Origin: an uncultured Collinsella sp. | Lineage (GTDB): Bacteria; Actinomycetota; Coriobacteriia; Coriobacteriales; Coriobacteriaceae | Assembly: GCA_959020035.1 (NCBI GenBank) | Contig: CAUEQX010000042.1 | Coordinates: forward strand, 1 to 13,489 | DNA length: 13,489 bases | Direction of reading: 5' to 3' | In this document: positions 1 through 5,957 of the stretch, in pieces | How the letters are laid out: the number at the start of each line of letters is the position of its first letter | Position numbering within the stretch: position 1 is the stretch's first letter | Notes under the pieces: model-generated | Databases searched by the model: none | What the model was told of the DNA's origin: nothing | The model's input: only the letters and a program-made list of their open reading frames with translations | Program-made: the position numbers and the translations under genes

Positions 1-52
1 CGAGCGCAAAATGGATTCTAAAAAACACCTTGCCAAATAGGAGCGTCAGCGC

Positions 53-99
53 GAGACCCGTCTTTCCGTTGCTCCGCAGGAGCAGGAAAGACGGGCCTC
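53..99. repeat. Long hairpin downstream of the metal ATPase gene
   Basis: An 11-bp perfect stem (57-67 with 85-95) encloses a 2-nt bulge and a further 6-bp stem (70-75 with 79-84) closed by a GCA loop. GAG (53-55) can also pair with CTC (97-99). It lies about 55 bases past the stop codon of the ATPase on the minus strand. There is no T-tract next to it on either strand, so it is not a classical intrinsic terminator. It may stabilise the 3' end of the transcript or be a dispersed palindrome. No gene is visible in 1-155. Confidence 0.6.
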
Positions 100-155
100 A
101 TGCGCGAGGACGTTTTCAAAACCAAGCCCGGTCCCGGCCGGACAGCCCACGAACG

Positions 156-2108
156 CTACAGGTTCTTGACACCCATCGCGCGCATGGCGTTCAGGATGGC
201 GATGATCGCCACGCCTACGTCGCCGAACACGGCAAGCCACATGTTGGCGATGCCCAGTGCCGCAAGCACCAGAATCAGCAACTTAATACCCAGCGCAAAG
301 ATGATGTTCTGCCAGACAATCGCCATGGTCTTTCGTGCCACGCGGATCGCGCGGGAAATGTTGGACGGCTTGTCGTCCATGAGCACAACGTCGGCGGCCT
401 CAATCGCGGCGTCGGAACCCATAGCGCCCATGGCAATGCCAACGTCCGCGCGGGTGAGCACGGGCGCATCGTTGATGCCGTCGCCGACAAAGGCGAGCTT
501 GCCCTTGCCCGATTCGGCTGCCAGCAATGCCTCGACGCGCTCGACCTTGTCGCCCGGCAGCAGCTGCGCGTGGAACTCGTCGAGCCCCAGCTGCTTGGCC
601 ACCGCAGCAGCCACTTCCTCGCGGTCGCCCGTGAGCATGACGGTGCGCTTGACGCCGGCGGCGTGCAGGTCGCGGATCGTCTGCTCGGCATCGGCCTTAA
701 CGGTGTCTGCAATCACGATGTGGCCGGCGTACACGCCGTCAACGAGCACGTGGAGGATTGTGCCGACAACCTCGCAATTGGGAGCGTCGATACCGGCCGC
801 AGCAAGCATCTTGGCATTGCCAACGACGACGTGCTTGCCGTCGATGGTTGCCGTCACGCCATGGCCCGCGTCGTTGGTGGAGTCGCTTACGCGCTTGGGG
901 TCGACCTCGCCATGGTAGGCGGCGCGCACGGACTGCGCGATGGGGTGATCGGAGAACGACTCCGCAAGGGCTGCGACCTCGAGCAACGACTGCTCGGTAT
1001 AGCCAGACTCGGGGTGCACCGCCACGACCGAAAACGTGCCGTTGGTGAGCGTGCCGGTCTTGTCGAAGACGACGGTGTCCACGTCGGCGAGCGTTTCGAG
1101 GTAGTTAGAACCCTTGATGAGAACGCCTAGTTTGGATGCGCCGCCGATGCCGCCAAAGAAGCTGAGCGGCACGCTGATCACGAGCGCGCACGGGCAGCTG
1201 ACGACCAGGAAGGTCAGGCCGCGCAGGATCCAGTCGGACCAGGCGCCGGTGAGCAAGCCGCCGCCAAGCGCGAGCACCGCGGCAGCGCCGGTGACGGCGG
1301 GCGTGTAGACGCGGGCGAAGCGCGTGATAAAGTTCTCAGTGCGCGCCTTCTTTTCGCTGGCATTTTCCACGAGCTCCAGGACGCGTGCGACGGTGGACTC
1401 GCCAAAGGGCTTGGTGGTGCGCACGTGGATGAGCCCCGTCATGTTGATGCAGCCGCTGATGATATCGTCTCCGGTTTTGGCCGGGCGGGGGACCGACTCA
1501 CCGGTAAGGGCGGCGGTGTCGAGCTGGGTTTCGCCCTCGACGATGACGCCGTCGATAGGCACGCGCTCGCCGGGCTTGACCACGATCACGGTGCCGACCG
1601 CGATGTCATCGGGGAAGACCTGCTCGAGTGTGCCGTCGGGCTGCTCGACGTTAGCGTAGTCGGGCGCGATGTCCATCATGGCACTGATCGACTTGCGGCT
1701 CTTGCCCACGGCGTACGCCTGAAACAGCTCGCCAACCTGGTAGAACAGCATGACGGCGGCGCCTTCGGCCATGTGCGGGTCGGTATCGGGGAAGAGCACC
1801 ATGGCAAACGCGCCGATGGTCGCGACGGCCATGAGGAAGCTCTCGTCGAAGGCCTTGCCGCGGCGGATGTTGTTGAACGCCTTCTGGAGCACGTCGTAGC
1901 CGGCAATTAGGAACGGCACCAGGAACAGCACGAAGCTGGCGTAGATGTCACCCGGGGTACCGAATGCGGCGGTAAGGGCACCGAGTTCGTCGAGGGCATA
2001 CACCACCGCAAAAATGCCCAGTGCTACCAGGATGCGGTTGCGCTTATGCTCGAGTGATTCTTTTTTCTTGCGCTTCTTCTTTTTCTTTTTGGGGTCGGCG
2101 GTGGCCAT
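156..2108 (-). CDS. cadA: P1B-type heavy-metal exporting ATPase (Zn/Cd/Pb class)
   Basis: A 650-residue ATP-driven membrane pump that should export Zn(II), Cd(II) or Pb(II). Visible motifs are the actuator TGES (202-205), membrane metal site CPC (305-307), phosphorylated DKTGT (D349), the HP dipeptide of P1B pumps (388-389), TGD (493-495) and hinge GDGIND (542-547). K609 in the seventh and D630 (DVG) in the eighth membrane segment mark the Zn/Cd/Pb class rather than the copper class. The start at 2108 has GGGAGG upstream with good spacing; the reading frame stays open to 2291 but would overlap the previous gene. The usual N-terminal HMA domain is missing. In its place is a lysine-rich tail (about 6-16); the metal-binding domain is encoded by the separate gene at 2209-2427. 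It is third in the operon and has its own operator copy at 2131-2153. The symbol is by family: zntA would be equally fair. Confidence 0.93.
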   Translation of the reverse strand: MATADPKKKKKKRKKKESLEHKRNRILVALGIFAVVYALDELGALTAAFGTPGDIYASFVLFLVPFLIAGYDVLQKAFNNIRRGKAFDESFLMAVATIGAFAMVLFPDTDPHMAEGAAVMLFYQVGELFQAYAVGKSRKSISAMMDIAPDYANVEQPDGTLEQVFPDDIAVGTVIVVKPGERVPIDGVIVEGETQLDTAALTGESVPRPAKTGDDIISGCINMTGLIHVRTTKPFGESTVARVLELVENASEKKARTENFITRFARVYTPAVTGAAAVLALGGGLLTGAWSDWILRGLTFLVVSCPCALVISVPLSFFGGIGGASKLGVLIKGSNYLETLADVDTVVFDKTGTLTNGTFSVVAVHPESGYTEQSLLEVAALAESFSDHPIAQSVRAAYHGEVDPKRVSDSTNDAGHGVTATIDGKHVVVGNAKMLAAAGIDAPNCEVVGTILHVLVDGVYAGHIVIADTVKADAEQTIRDLHAAGVKRTVMLTGDREEVAAAVAKQLGLDEFHAQLLPGDKVERVEALLAAESGKGKLAFVGDGINDAPVLTRADVGIAMGAMGSDAAIEAADVVLMDDKPSNISRAIRVARKTMAIVWQNIIFALGIKLLILVLAALGIANMWLAVFGDVGVAIIAILNAMRAMGVKNL

Positions 2109-2130
2109 GACTCGTATCCTCCCATTTGAA

Positions 2131-2153
2131 TGTATGAACACTCGCTCATATAA
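2131..2153 (-). promoter_or_regulatory. ArsR-type operator before the ATPase gene
   Basis: This 23-bp site matches the operator at 2903-2925 (read on the opposite strand) at 19 of 23 positions, including the shared blocks ATGAACA and CGCTCATATAA. It lies 22 bases upstream of the ATPase start codon, between the HMA gene and the ATPase. Its orientation and position resemble the leader operator at 2869-2891. It suggests separate metal-dependent control of the ATPase gene, from an internal promoter that I could not identify with confidence. Confidence 0.75.
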
Positions 2154-2208
2154 TTTCGCGAGCAAAGGCCGCGGCAAGCGCGGTCTTGCGGGTTGGCGTA
2201 AACCTTGG

Positions 2209-2427
2209 CTAGAGAATGATCTCGCAGTCCGGCTCGGCGTCGGCCGTAAACTCAACAACGCGGTTGAGCACCTCGTCGAACTCAGCATCATCGGCCTCGA
2301 GCGTCAGCTTCTGGGTCATAAAGTTGACGGACACGGATTTGACGCCCTCGAGCTTGGCCAGCTCGTCCTGAAGCTCGCGCGCACAGTTGGCGCAATCGAT
2401 CTCATCGAGCTTGTACTGCTTTTTCAT
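2209..2427 (-). CDS. Stand-alone HMA-domain metal-binding protein
   Basis: A 72-residue single-domain HMA (ferredoxin-like beta-alpha-beta-beta-alpha-beta) protein. The binding motif is D11-C12-A-N-C15. The Asp just before the first Cys resembles the N-terminal domains of CadA/ZntA-type zinc and cadmium pumps rather than copper chaperones, which usually carry M-x-C-x-x-C. It is likely a cytosolic chaperone or a detached regulatory domain of the ATPase encoded immediately downstream, which lacks such a domain. The start at 2427 follows an AAAGGAA ribosome site. It sits 62 bases after the repressor gene and 100 bases before the ATPase start at 2108. A copZ-like copper role is the alternative, but the motif and the partner pump argue against it. 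Confidence 0.9.
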   Translation of the reverse strand: MKKQYKLDEIDCANCARELQDELAKLEGVKSVSVNFMTQKLTLEADDAEFDEVLNRVVEFTADAEPDCEIIL

Positions 2428-2489
2428 GGTGGGTTCCTTTCCCGTTTTTGCGGCTTGGGTGCAGGCCGCGCTGGTACCGTGGTTGGTTG

Positions 2490-2855
2490 CTATTCGCAGA
2501 TATGGCTCATGCCCTGGTTGAGCATGGTGTAGACGTGGTCGTCGGCGAGCGAGTAGAGGATATTGCGCCCGTCGCGCCGGAATTTAACCAGGTGCGACTG
2601 CTTGAGTGTGCGCAGCTGGTGCGACACCGCGGACTGCGAGGTTTCGGTCGCTTCGGCGATGTCTGCCACGCAGAGCTCGCGGCCCATGAGGGCGTAAAGG
2701 ATCTTGATACGCGTGGTGTCGCTGAAGACCTTGAACAGGTCGGCGAGGTCGTAGAGAAGCTCCTCGTCGGGAAGGTCCTCGGGCGAGCAGGTGGTGGGGA
2801 TCACTGGCTCGGTGGCCTCGGTGTCGGGTTTCGTTTCATCAACGCGGATGCTCAT
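2490..2855 (-). CDS. ArsR/SmtB-family metal-sensing repressor
   Basis: A 121-residue winged-helix repressor that should leave DNA when it binds metal. The recognition helix region is about 72-86 (TSQSAVSHQLRTLKQ), followed by the wing (RRDGRNILYSL). The last helix carries the full alpha-5 zinc site of the SmtB/CzrA type: D105, H107, H118 and E121, with the same spacing as SmtB. The cysteine site of CadC/ArsR in alpha-3 is only partly present: ELCVAD keeps one Cys (C62), and C23 lies in the N-terminal arm. This favours Zn(II) or Co(II) sensing through alpha-5, though C23 and C62 could add a soft-metal site. Start 2855 has an AAAGGA ribosome site. It is the first gene of the operon and lies behind two operators. 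Confidence 0.94.
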   Translation of the reverse strand: MSIRVDETKPDTEATEPVIPTTCSPEDLPDEELLYDLADLFKVFSDTTRIKILYALMGRELCVADIAEATETSQSAVSHQLRTLKQSHLVKFRRDGRNILYSLADDHVYTMLNQGMSHICE

Positions 2856-2868
2856 TGCAATATCCTTT

Positions 2869-2891
2869 CATATGAACATACGCTCAAATAA
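2869..2891 (-). promoter_or_regulatory. ArsR-type operator in the leader of the repressor gene
   Basis: The site differs from the operator at 2903-2925 (read on the other strand) at one of 23 positions, so the two form an inverted pair 11 bp apart. It lies just downstream of the predicted transcription start and next to the ribosome site of the repressor. A repressor dimer bound here would block elongation or act together with the promoter site. Confidence 0.85.
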
Positions 2892-2901
2892 CTTACTTCC
2901 G

Positions 2902-2929
2902 ATTATATGAGCGTATGTTCATATGTCAA
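2902..2929 (-). promoter_or_regulatory. Perfect consensus sigma-70 promoter with operator in its spacer
   Basis: On the minus strand the -35 box TTGACA (2924-2929) and -10 box TATAAT (2902-2907) both match consensus exactly and are 16 bp apart. The spacer is filled by an operator (2903-2925) with arms ATATGA and TCATAT around an 8-bp centre, the classic SmtB/ArsR shape. Such a strong promoter would be tightly shut by the repressor and open when metal rises. It drives the repressor, HMA protein and ATPase genes. Confidence 0.9.
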
Positions 2930-2940
2930 TAACGTTTAAG

Positions 2941-3274
2941 TAATTCATCGCACAAAATGATGGGGAATAGTGGACGAGATTCCGGATTGAGCGGTTTTGA
3001 TAGTCGATGCCGAGGTGGGTGCCCCCGCGCCGTGCAAAAATTGGAGTATTCTGCAACTATAGGGGGTCTGTTTATCTATTTCGGGCCAAATAAAGCCGCT
3101 CAAGAGTTATCCAAGGGCGGTAAACAGATAAGATCTTCCTCAAGTGTTGCCTAACGTTCCCGTTCGATAGCGTCTTTGTTTCTCATTTGGATTAACTTGT
3201 GGGTGCTGGAGGGCCGACCCTGCTGAATACTCGCAATTTTGCACATCGCTAGGGTACCCACCTTGTTAGCCGGT
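2941..3274. other. AT-richer intergenic stretch, no supported gene
   Basis: This stretch lies between the nuclease-like gene and the metal operon promoter. An open frame of 65 codons (2957-3154, plus) has no ribosome site and no recognisable domain, so I do not call it a gene. The main structure is the imperfect inverted repeat at 3011-3055 and 3221-3265. Inside it a shorter 8-bp inverted repeat (TCTGTTTA at 3067-3074, TAAACAGA at 3121-3128) is also visible. I see no clear terminator for the nuclease-like gene. Confidence 0.5.
3011..3265. repeat. 255-bp segment bounded by 45-bp imperfect inverted repeats
   Basis: The left arm (3011-3055, plus) and right arm (3265-3221, read on the minus strand) align over 46 columns with 37 identities, 7 mismatches and 2 single-base gaps. 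Shared blocks include AGGTGGGT, GTGCAAAA and GAGTATTC. The interior shows no transposase. I see no clear target-site duplication next to the arm ends. It could be a MITE-like element, or two opposed copies of a dispersed repeat. The right arm begins 10 bases past the stop codon of the nuclease-like gene. Confidence 0.65.
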
Positions 3275-4465
3275 CTAGCTTCCGGCCCCGAAGATCCTGC
3301 CCTCGGGCGCGAGGCTGCTTGTTTGGGCAAATGATGGGCTGTCGGATTCGACTGTCTGCATGTCATCGATTGCTGTAACTTCATTAATTGTCGGGTCATC
3401 CAGCGTGATGCCTTCGAGTGTTGCTTTTTCGAGGTCGATTCGTTGGCGCTCTTCGGAATCCTGGCGAAGCTGCTTCTGAATTCGCCTTTTCTCTTCTATA
3501 AACCTTCTGAGCACAAACTGTCTCAGGTCCTCTTGCATGATTTGAAAGTCTTTTGGTAGACGCGAGGGGCGTACGCCCTCTTTCCGCTGGATTGCTTCCA
3601 TGACCCTAACGAAAGAGCTGGCATGCATAAAGGAATAACGGCTGACGGTGATGATTCCGTATCCCATGGACGCAAGCGCATTCTTGCGTTCCTCATCGAT
3701 GGCGCGGTCTTCTTCCGCGTCATGATAGAAACCGTTGTATTCAATGTCTGTGCGAGATTTCTTTAGATACGCATCCATAAAGATCTTTTTGCGTCTCGTG
3801 AGATTCTTTGCGGCGGCGGTGACCTGCACCTCGTAATCGGTCTCAATTCCCTTAATACCAAGCCCTCCTTCGCTTTTGGGCAGCGTTAGCATCATGACAA
3901 ATGCCGTTTCCATGGGAGACCGGCATCCGTCGCGTACACATTGGATCGCCTTTCGGGCAAGGGCCAAACCGTCGCATCTGGTAATGGAATTAAAGAACTG
4001 CTTTAACCTCTCGGTCGAGGTGAGCGCGAAACGCTCGTTATAAGAGGTGGAAGAGCCGGTTCCAAGGGAGTAAGCGCTGCACAATTCAAAGTAGTACTCC
4101 ACCAGTTCGCGAAAAGGGAGATAGGTGGCGGCTTGAAGTGCGCAAAGCTCAACGCCAACAATGAAGATGCCATCTTCAAGCTCTATAAAGCGTGAGTTCG
4201 AGAATCGTTTTGACGAAACGTGGCATTGACAGTTCATTGCATAGCGCGCATTCCTGCGATCAAACACCATCACCTCGAGGGAATCATTTGCGTCGAGGGA
4301 AACATCATTTTTGGTGAGCCATTCTGTGGCTGCGTCAAGGAGCGTTCCGGTGGGACATGATCCGTAAATCGCGGCAGGACTACAGAATTCGATGCCTTTC
4401 GCAGACACCGAATGCGCGGCCTGGTAGACCGCTTTTGCAGTGGTATGTGACAATACGATACTCAT
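3275..4465 (-). CDS. Orphan PD-(D/E)XK nuclease-like protein (DUF559/Vsr-like fold suspected)
   Basis: A 396-residue protein I cannot name. The central part resembles restriction-endonuclease-like folds of the DUF559/Vsr kind. A helix carries E186 (SPMET), a strand carries D231 (MDAY), and the next strand carries E242 in IEYNGFYH, followed by acidic and arginine-rich residues and then GYGIITVSR. Upstream residues (about 90-135, ELEDGIFIVGVELCAL then ELVEYYFELC) recall the wing-plus-linker layout of AbiEi-like proteins; this is a weak similarity from memory. The C-terminal third (about 305-350) is highly charged and probably coiled coil. There is no ribosome site before the ATG at 4465; the leader is AT-rich (GATATATACC). 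Base composition is clearly lower in GC than the neighbours, which suggests transfer. It stands alone, with about 350 bases of non-coding DNA on each side. A role in defence or DNA repair is speculation. Confidence 0.7.
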   Translation of the reverse strand: MSIVLSHTTAKAVYQAAHSVSAKGIEFCSPAAIYGSCPTGTLLDAATEWLTKNDVSLDANDSLEVMVFDRRNARYAMNCQCHVSSKRFSNSRFIELEDGIFIVGVELCALQAATYLPFRELVEYYFELCSAYSLGTGSSTSYNERFALTSTERLKQFFNSITRCDGLALARKAIQCVRDGCRSPMETAFVMMLTLPKSEGGLGIKGIETDYEVQVTAAAKNLTRRKKIFMDAYLKKSRTDIEYNGFYHDAEEDRAIDEERKNALASMGYGIITVSRYSFMHASSFVRVMEAIQRKEGVRPSRLPKDFQIMQEDLRQFVLRRFIEEKRRIQKQLRQDSEERQRIDLEKATLEGITLDDPTINEVTAIDDMQTVESDSPSFAQTSSLAPEGRIFGAGS

Positions 4466-4739
4466 GGTATATATCGTGTCAGCTAATGCCGTGTTGATGG
4501 CACTGAGTGGAAAAGCCGTTTTAGAGGTCTAACCAAATGCTGTCCAAAAGCTTGACGCAATTATGAGTTGGTATGCCCTAAATAAAAGTTTTCGCAGCTT
4601 AGCTATAGCATATAAATACTCAATTGCTGCACATTTGATATCGATGTATCACCATCCGACAACGAATTGCGTGTTGGGAATTGGTCGAAATCGTTCAAAA
4701 TGAGGGTTCAGAATTTGTGATGGCAGATCTATCTGTGGA
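4466..4739. other. AT-rich non-coding stretch upstream of the nuclease-like gene
   Basis: This stretch should contain the promoter of the nuclease-like gene on the minus strand, but I see no convincing -35/-10 pair. A 46-codon plus-strand frame (4563-4703) has no ribosome site and no recognisable product. Its low GC matches the nuclease-like gene and contrasts with the flanking DNA, so it probably belongs to the same acquired island. Confidence 0.45.
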
Positions 4740-4811
4740 ACGTAGGGCGGCCCCGCTGCGGGGTTTCCCGCTGCGAGGCCGCTCGTGATCTACGTCGGAG
4801 TTTGTCGTAGA
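4740..4811. repeat. Nested inverted repeats after the exonuclease gene
   Basis: ACGTAG (4740-4745) pairs with CTACGT (4790-4795). Inside, GCGGCC (4747-4752) pairs with GGCCGC (4777-4782), and an inner GC-rich stem closes around 4757-4770. A competing stem uses TCTACG (4789-4794) with CGTAGA (4806-4811), so the CTACG segment can pair on either side but not both. It begins a few bases past the exonuclease stop codon on the minus strand. No T-tract follows, so it may be a factor-assisted terminator, a transcript-end stabiliser or the border of the island. Confidence 0.55.
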
Positions 4812-4816
4812 CGTTT

Positions 4817-5785
4817 CTACTTGGCGAACAGGTTCTTGAGGTTGAACTCGGCTTGGACGGTGCGGAGCATGAGGTCGGTGTCGTCGAGGCCCAGGTGCTG
4901 CTCGTTGGCGTCGGCGGCGAGGGTGCCGCGGCGGCGGGCCCAGTTCTCGAGCGCGGCGGGCGCGGACTCGCGGGGGAGCGAGCGGACGTCGGCATCCAGG
5001 CTGCGGCAGATCTGGCGCGAGTCGATGACGATAATCTTGCCGGCGCGGCGTGCCTCGGCGTAACCGTCCAGATGAATTTTGAACCAGCTGTCCTCGAACG
5101 CGGCGTTATGCGCCATGTACGGGTATTTCTTCATAAGCTTGAGCAGCTGCTTCTGCAATTCCTTGTTCTCGCGGAACGGCTTTTTGCCGTCAATGTCGTC
5201 CCAGGTGATGTGGTGGATATTCGACAACGGCACATCCTCGCCGCGGTAGATGTCGGGCAGGCCACAGTAGTGTGCCTCGGCGTCATGCGGCACGGCGTCG
5301 CTGGTGAGATCCATGATCTCCCAGCCCACGTTGATGATATAGCCGCGCTCGGGTGCACGGCCGGTGGTCTCGATGTCGATACCGAGCACGGTGCCCTGGA
5401 TGGGCTTGCGGGCGTAGGCCACGCCGAGCGCGTCGCGGTCGCCGCGGATCTCGCGCATGACCGACGCGGCGGTGCGCTTTTGCATCTTACCGATGGCGGC
5501 GCAGGTGTCGGCATCGGACAGGCCGCGCGAAAGCGTCGCGGGCGTCACGTTGCGCAGGCGTGCCTCGCCAATCTGGTCGCACAGGTCGCGGTTGCGGTCA
5601 GCCAGGTCGCGCACGGTGGCAAAGTCGAAGCTGGGGTCGCCCTCGGCGGTAAAGTACTCGGTTTCGAGCACCTTAAGGGCCTCCTCGCCCTTCTGGCGCT
5701 CGGACTCCATGGCGCCGTGATCGCCATAGATAAACATGGGAATAAACGGCTGGCGCTCGTATTCGAGTGCTTGTGAAACGTTCAT
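4817..5785 (-). CDS. DnaQ-like DEDDh 3'-5' exonuclease
   Basis: A 322-residue protein with a C-terminal exonuclease domain of the DnaQ (epsilon, RNase T) superfamily. All catalytic residues are visible: D137 and E139 in GIDIETTG (Exo I), D232 in HNAAFEDSW (Exo II), and H297 with D302 in HLGLDDTD (Exo III). The DEDDh set predicts metal-dependent 3'-5' hydrolysis of DNA or RNA. Residues 1-130 form a charged, mostly helical N-terminal region I do not recognise. It is longer than in stand-alone DnaQ proteins and could bind a partner or substrate. Start 5785 has AAGGAG seven bases upstream. It is monocistronic and diverges from the metal exporter gene across 172 bases. Proofreading, repair and RNA trimming cannot be told apart from sequence. 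Confidence 0.88.
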   Translation of the reverse strand: MNVSQALEYERQPFIPMFIYGDHGAMESERQKGEEALKVLETEYFTAEGDPSFDFATVRDLADRNRDLCDQIGEARLRNVTPATLSRGLSDADTCAAIGKMQKRTAASVMREIRGDRDALGVAYARKPIQGTVLGIDIETTGRAPERGYIINVGWEIMDLTSDAVPHDAEAHYCGLPDIYRGEDVPLSNIHHITWDDIDGKKPFRENKELQKQLLKLMKKYPYMAHNAAFEDSWFKIHLDGYAEARRAGKIIVIDSRQICRSLDADVRSLPRESAPAALENWARRRGTLAADANEQHLGLDDTDLMLRTVQAEFNLKNLFAK

Positions 5786-5846
5786 ATAACTGCTCCTTGG
5801 ACGGGCCGCACCGCGCGGCTCGGGTTCATTGAGATGTGGCGAGATG

Positions 5847-5925
5847 ATAGTTTACCATGGGCAACTATTGGCATCGCGCCTAGGACAACTACAATACCCT
5901 AGTTGACCGCTAGGACTTTTACAAT
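5847..5925 (+). promoter_or_regulatory. Promoter of the metal exporter with repeated AACTA/TAGTT motifs
   Basis: A likely promoter is TTGGCA (5868-5873), 16 bp, TACAAT (5890-5895), each box one base off consensus. Four half-sites in alternating orientation overlap it: ATAGTT (5847-5852), AACTAT (5863-5868), CAACTA (5886-5891) and TAGTTG (5900-5905). In addition CTAGGAC-N3-TACAAT occurs twice, exactly 30 bp apart (5880-5895 and 5910-5925). This pattern suggests binding of a regulator, probably metal-responsive, but I cannot assign the family. Confidence 0.6.
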
Positions 5926-5957
5926 GCTGCCGAAAGACATGAAAGGTTCCATCCGTC

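Noticed and set aside
30..1130. 366-codon plus-strand open frame
   Set aside because: It is antisense to the metal ATPase, whose motifs are complete. Its product is rich in Arg, His and Ala with no domain, as expected for a shadow frame in high-GC DNA.
2109..2291. Upstream extension of the ATPase by 61 codons
   Set aside because: It would overlap the HMA gene and read through the operator. A good ribosome site stands before the ATG at 2108, and the extra sequence has no membrane or HMA features.
2957..3154. 65-codon plus-strand open frame in the intergenic stretch
   Set aside because: No ribosome site, no domain, and it overlaps the left arm of the inverted repeat. It could be a repeat-derived frame but I cannot support a gene.
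4563..4703. 46-codon plus-strand open frame
   Set aside because: No ribosome site, no promoter and no recognisable product.
2953..4703. CAAAATGA on both sides of the nuclease-like island (2953-2960, 4696-4703) as a target-site duplication
   Set aside because: An 8-base match between two stretches of about 300 bases is expected by chance, and no transposase or matching terminal repeats are linked to it.
4853..5776. 307-codon plus-strand open frame
   Set aside because: It is antisense to the DEDDh exonuclease with intact catalytic motifs; the product is low-complexity Ala/Val/Gly and has no ribosome site.
5903..5925. Second promoter TTGACC (5903-5908) with TACAAT (5920-5925) before the exporter
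   Set aside because: The boxes are only 11 bp apart, too close for a sigma-70 promoter; the second TACAAT is better seen as part of the 30-bp repeat.
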